Shown here: one piece after another, positions 62,258 through 64,000 of the stretch
Numbering within the stretch: position 1 is the stretch's first letter
How the letters are laid out: each line of letters starts with the position of its first letter
Position numbers and translations under genes: made by a program
The notes under the pieces: model-generated
The model's database searches: none
What the model was told of the DNA's origin: nothing
The model's input: the letters and a program-made list of their open reading frames with translations, nothing else
NCBI GenBank assembly: GCA_037576195.1
Contig: CM075102.1
Span: forward strand, 28,454,745-28,518,744
Length of the DNA: 64,000 nucleotides
Source of the DNA: Phytoseiulus persimilis
Lineage: Eukaryota > Arthropoda > Arachnida > Mesostigmata > Phytoseiidae
Direction of reading: 5' to 3'

Positions 62258-62646
62258 CTTATAATGTTGGTTTTGAACCAAAATTAGCGTCGTTTTCTAT
62301 CGAATTCGAAAACGAGCGGCTGCTTCATGCAACTTCGTGTAGAAAAAGCGTGGGAAACAGCATGATATCATTTCAGCAACCGCCAAGATCTGAGCGCTCC
62401 AGAGAATGGAAGCGTCTTCAGCCGTGATAACGTGAAATCCTACTCCGAAGCTGAACCTTGCGGCCTGGGACGACACGCTTCCGCGGCCCGTGGCCAAGAT
62501 CTCAGATACGGTTCGCAGAGTCTTATGGAGAAAAATGGTTGGAGTCTTCGACATTCAAGGGGTACAGATAGAACGGGAGCGCACCGACGACAGCGTTTGA
62601 CGCTCAGACCCTAACACGACCCTTGTAGACGCCTAGGAACCTGGAA

Positions 62647-63374
62647 CCCAAGACCAGTGGCGTATCAAGGGGGGGGGGGGGGGGCAGAGGGGGCTCGTGC
62701 CCCGGGCGCGAAGCTCATGGGGCGCTTAGTTAGGGGGCGCGAAGCTGATAGGGCACGCAGTTACAGGGCGTAAAACCGTAATTGATTTTTTCCCGGAACT
62801 GCAGAATGGACGAATAAATGAATGGTCTTCCAAACGAATAAATGCCCCAGAGATCTGAGGGAGGCAAAATCGGAGTTGACGTTTATCCATACCCGGGTCT
62901 GCATTGGAATCTCGCCCTAGAGGACTCAGGGGTGCAAAGCTGAGGGGCGCGGAATAGATGAAGTTTGATAAATGTCTTTGACTGCAGTGAAGACTCGCCT
63001 CATCTCAGGCACAGGAACATGCACCAGAGGGCTGAGGGAGCCACGACTTCGGACTTGCATCTCCATCTCTCGATGGGGCGAAGCTGTAGAAAAAAGGATT
63101 CGAAGTTCAGTCAATCTCCTTCACTGGAGCAGAAACTCAATCCGAATCAAGAACGAAATCTCGACCCATGGAGCTGAGCGGCGCAGGATCAGAGTTCCAG
63201 CTCGATTCCTGATAAAAACTCCGTGAAAAGATAAATGACAGTGAAATGTTGGTCCGTGCCAGTGAGCATGCGCGTATGGCGATTTCAGTAAGACTCCTCG
63301 GCTTCATCATCCAGGTGCGTTTTCGCCCGTTTGCTCCGGGTGCCGCTTGAGCTAGATACCCCACTGCCCAAGAC
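62647..63374. mobile_element. Non-autonomous hAT-type DNA transposon with 8-bp target duplication
   Basis: The element proper is 62655-63366 (712 bp). Its left end begins CAGTGGCGTATCAAG and its right end, read inward on the other strand, begins CAGTGGGGTATCTAG, a 13/15 match. The 8 bases CCCAAGAC lie immediately outside each end (62647-62654 and 63367-63374) and are identical, the target-site duplication length of hAT elements. The CAGTGGCGTA start, a G16 run just inside the left end and the CCCCGGGCGC stretch near 62700 are also typical of hAT families. No transposase frame is present, so it would need a partner in trans. Imperfect internal repeats of a GGGGCGCGAAGCTGA-like unit occur near 62708, 62735 and 62932. 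The exact duplication suggests a fairly recent insertion. Confidence 0.88.
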
Positions 63375-63525
63375 TGATCTCAAACTGAGCACTGCGAAGA
63401 GTTTTCTCCCAAGGTGAGAACTCACGCAGTCATCATTGAAGGTGTCGCACTCCCTCAGGAAATTAATCAAAGGAGCCACGAACATAACGAAAATCTCCTC
63501 CAGCGCATTTGTACATGAGTTCGAC

Positions 63526-63531
63526 TTTATT
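63526..63531 (-). terminator. Candidate polyadenylation signal of the protease homolog
   Basis: AATAAA on the minus strand, about 115 bp after the stop codon of the protease homolog and about 160 bp before the hAT element. The element therefore lies outside the likely transcript. Confidence 0.5.
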
Positions 63532-63644
63532 CGCAAAATATATTTCATACGGAAGCTCAAGTTATCTCTCACCGATCACAAGGGATTGGAGACCGATCTT
63601 AACAGTCCGACTTATTTGTAGGTGAGATTAGCTGTGGAGGATCA

Positions 63645-64000
63645 TCACTTCGGGTAAAAGTCCGAGATCGGTCTTCCTGTTGAGTGAGATATCCAGTCCA
63701 GGTACCTTGCCGTGCGCACGTAGACTCCCGGCACGTCATTCGCTCCGCAGTCTATGCCCCACGAAACGAGACCTGCCAAGCTATAACGTCCATCGTTCCG
63801 GTAGCAGGACAGTGGCCCCCCACCGTCCCCCTTACACGAATCCTCACCTTCGACGGAGCCAGCGCATAGAAATCCTTCGTGTAGCTTGAAATAAGGGCCG
63901 AGCCGAGTCCTCCGCAGTTTCTCTTGACAATTGACGTTCTCGATCACAGGAACCTTGACCTCCTTCATGATGTTGGAGTAGCCACCAGTGCGGTATGAGT
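63645..64000 (-). CDS. Trypsin-fold serine protease homolog, catalytic Ser replaced by Gly (3' part)
   Basis: The last 118 or so residues of an S1-family (chymotrypsin-fold) domain, open to the right window edge and so partial at the 5' side. Family marks in order: TGGYSNIMKEVKVPVI before the cysteine of the last third, GFLCAG, then DSCKGDGGGPLSC, LAGLVSWGIDCG, PGVYVRTARYLDWI and a short tail ending DFYPK. In active enzymes the motif is GDSGGP; here it is GDGGGP, so the nucleophile Ser195 is Gly and the domain cannot be a normal protease. Asp189 of the specificity pocket is kept. Arthropod CLIP-domain serine protease homologs carry this change and act as cofactors in melanization and clotting cascades. 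Whether a CLIP domain is present here lies beyond the window. The ATG at 63968 is internal. Confidence 0.88.
   Translation of the reverse strand, partial: SYRTGGYSNIMKEVKVPVIENVNCQEKLRRTRLGPYFKLHEGFLCAGSVEGEDSCKGDGGGPLSCYRNDGRYSLAGLVSWGIDCGANDVPGVYVRTARYLDWISHSTGRPISDFYPK

Larger units (their letters stand above)
59354..62280 (+). other. Possible 3' UTR of the MYT1-like gene
   Basis: After the stop the sequence becomes visibly more AT-rich and has no supportable open frame. It includes an (ATT)n tract at 60053-60071. Two polyadenylation candidates are present: ATTAAA at 59486-59491 and AATAAA at 62252-62257, each followed by a GT-rich stretch. The distal one would give a 2.9-kb UTR, not unusual for neural transcription factors. 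No transcript evidence is available. Confidence 0.4.

Noticed and set aside
1-64000. CRISPR arrays, bacterial operons, riboswitches or prophage features
   Set aside because: No regularly spaced direct repeats with unique spacers, no Shine-Dalgarno-led gene clusters; the window is eukaryotic.

Overview
This is eukaryotic, almost certainly arthropod, DNA. Protein genes are interrupted by short GT-AG introns (roughly 100-250 bp in the one multi-exon gene), there are polyadenylation signals rather than operons or Shine-Dalgarno sites, and the long noncoding stretches are GC-rich and full of tri- and tetranucleotide repeats and G/C homopolymers. The gene set (a MYT1/ST18-type zinc-finger factor, Spartan, a BtpA-family protein, a serine protease homolog with a lost catalytic serine) plus compact introns and moderately high GC fits an acariform or parasitiform mite. 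A phytoseiid such as Galendromus is my best guess, but that is inference from composition and gene content, not a match.

Layout. 1-17.4 kb: no gene I can support; scattered microsatellites, one pair of diverged inverted repeat copies near 3 kb, and one possible minus-strand exon near 10 kb. 17.68-18.62 kb (minus): an intronless BtpA-family gene. 18.7-46.2 kb: a gene-poor region rich in simple repeats, with only speculative first exons and a pair of antisense open frames near 39 kb. 46.24-48.89 kb (minus): the SprT-type DNA-protein crosslink protease Spartan. 50.17-59.35 kb (plus): a 12-exon MYT1/MYT1L/ST18 family gene whose exon structure can be read completely from its start codon to its stop, followed by a possible long 3' UTR to about 62.28 kb. 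62.655-63.366 kb: a 712-bp non-autonomous hAT-type DNA transposon with terminal inverted repeats and a perfect 8-bp target-site duplication. 63.645-64 kb (minus): the 3' end of a trypsin-fold serine protease homolog that runs off the window.

How they relate. These are independent eukaryotic genes, not a pathway. Spartan (genome maintenance) and the MYT1-like factor (neural differentiation repressor in other animals) are arranged head to head. The first exon of the MYT1-like gene visible here begins at a strong splice acceptor, so its promoter lies further upstream. If that promoter is left of 48.9 kb, Spartan and much of the gene-poor region would sit inside a MYT1-like 5' intron.

I found no new defence, mobile or biosynthetic system. 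The most checkable unusual points are the intact hAT element, a 28-nt microexon joining two zinc fingers, a 129-nt intron that is open in frame, the loss of a conserved histidine in the last zinc finger, the Ser-to-Gly change in the protease homolog, and a Spartan whose tail carries SUMO-type motifs where I see no UBZ finger.
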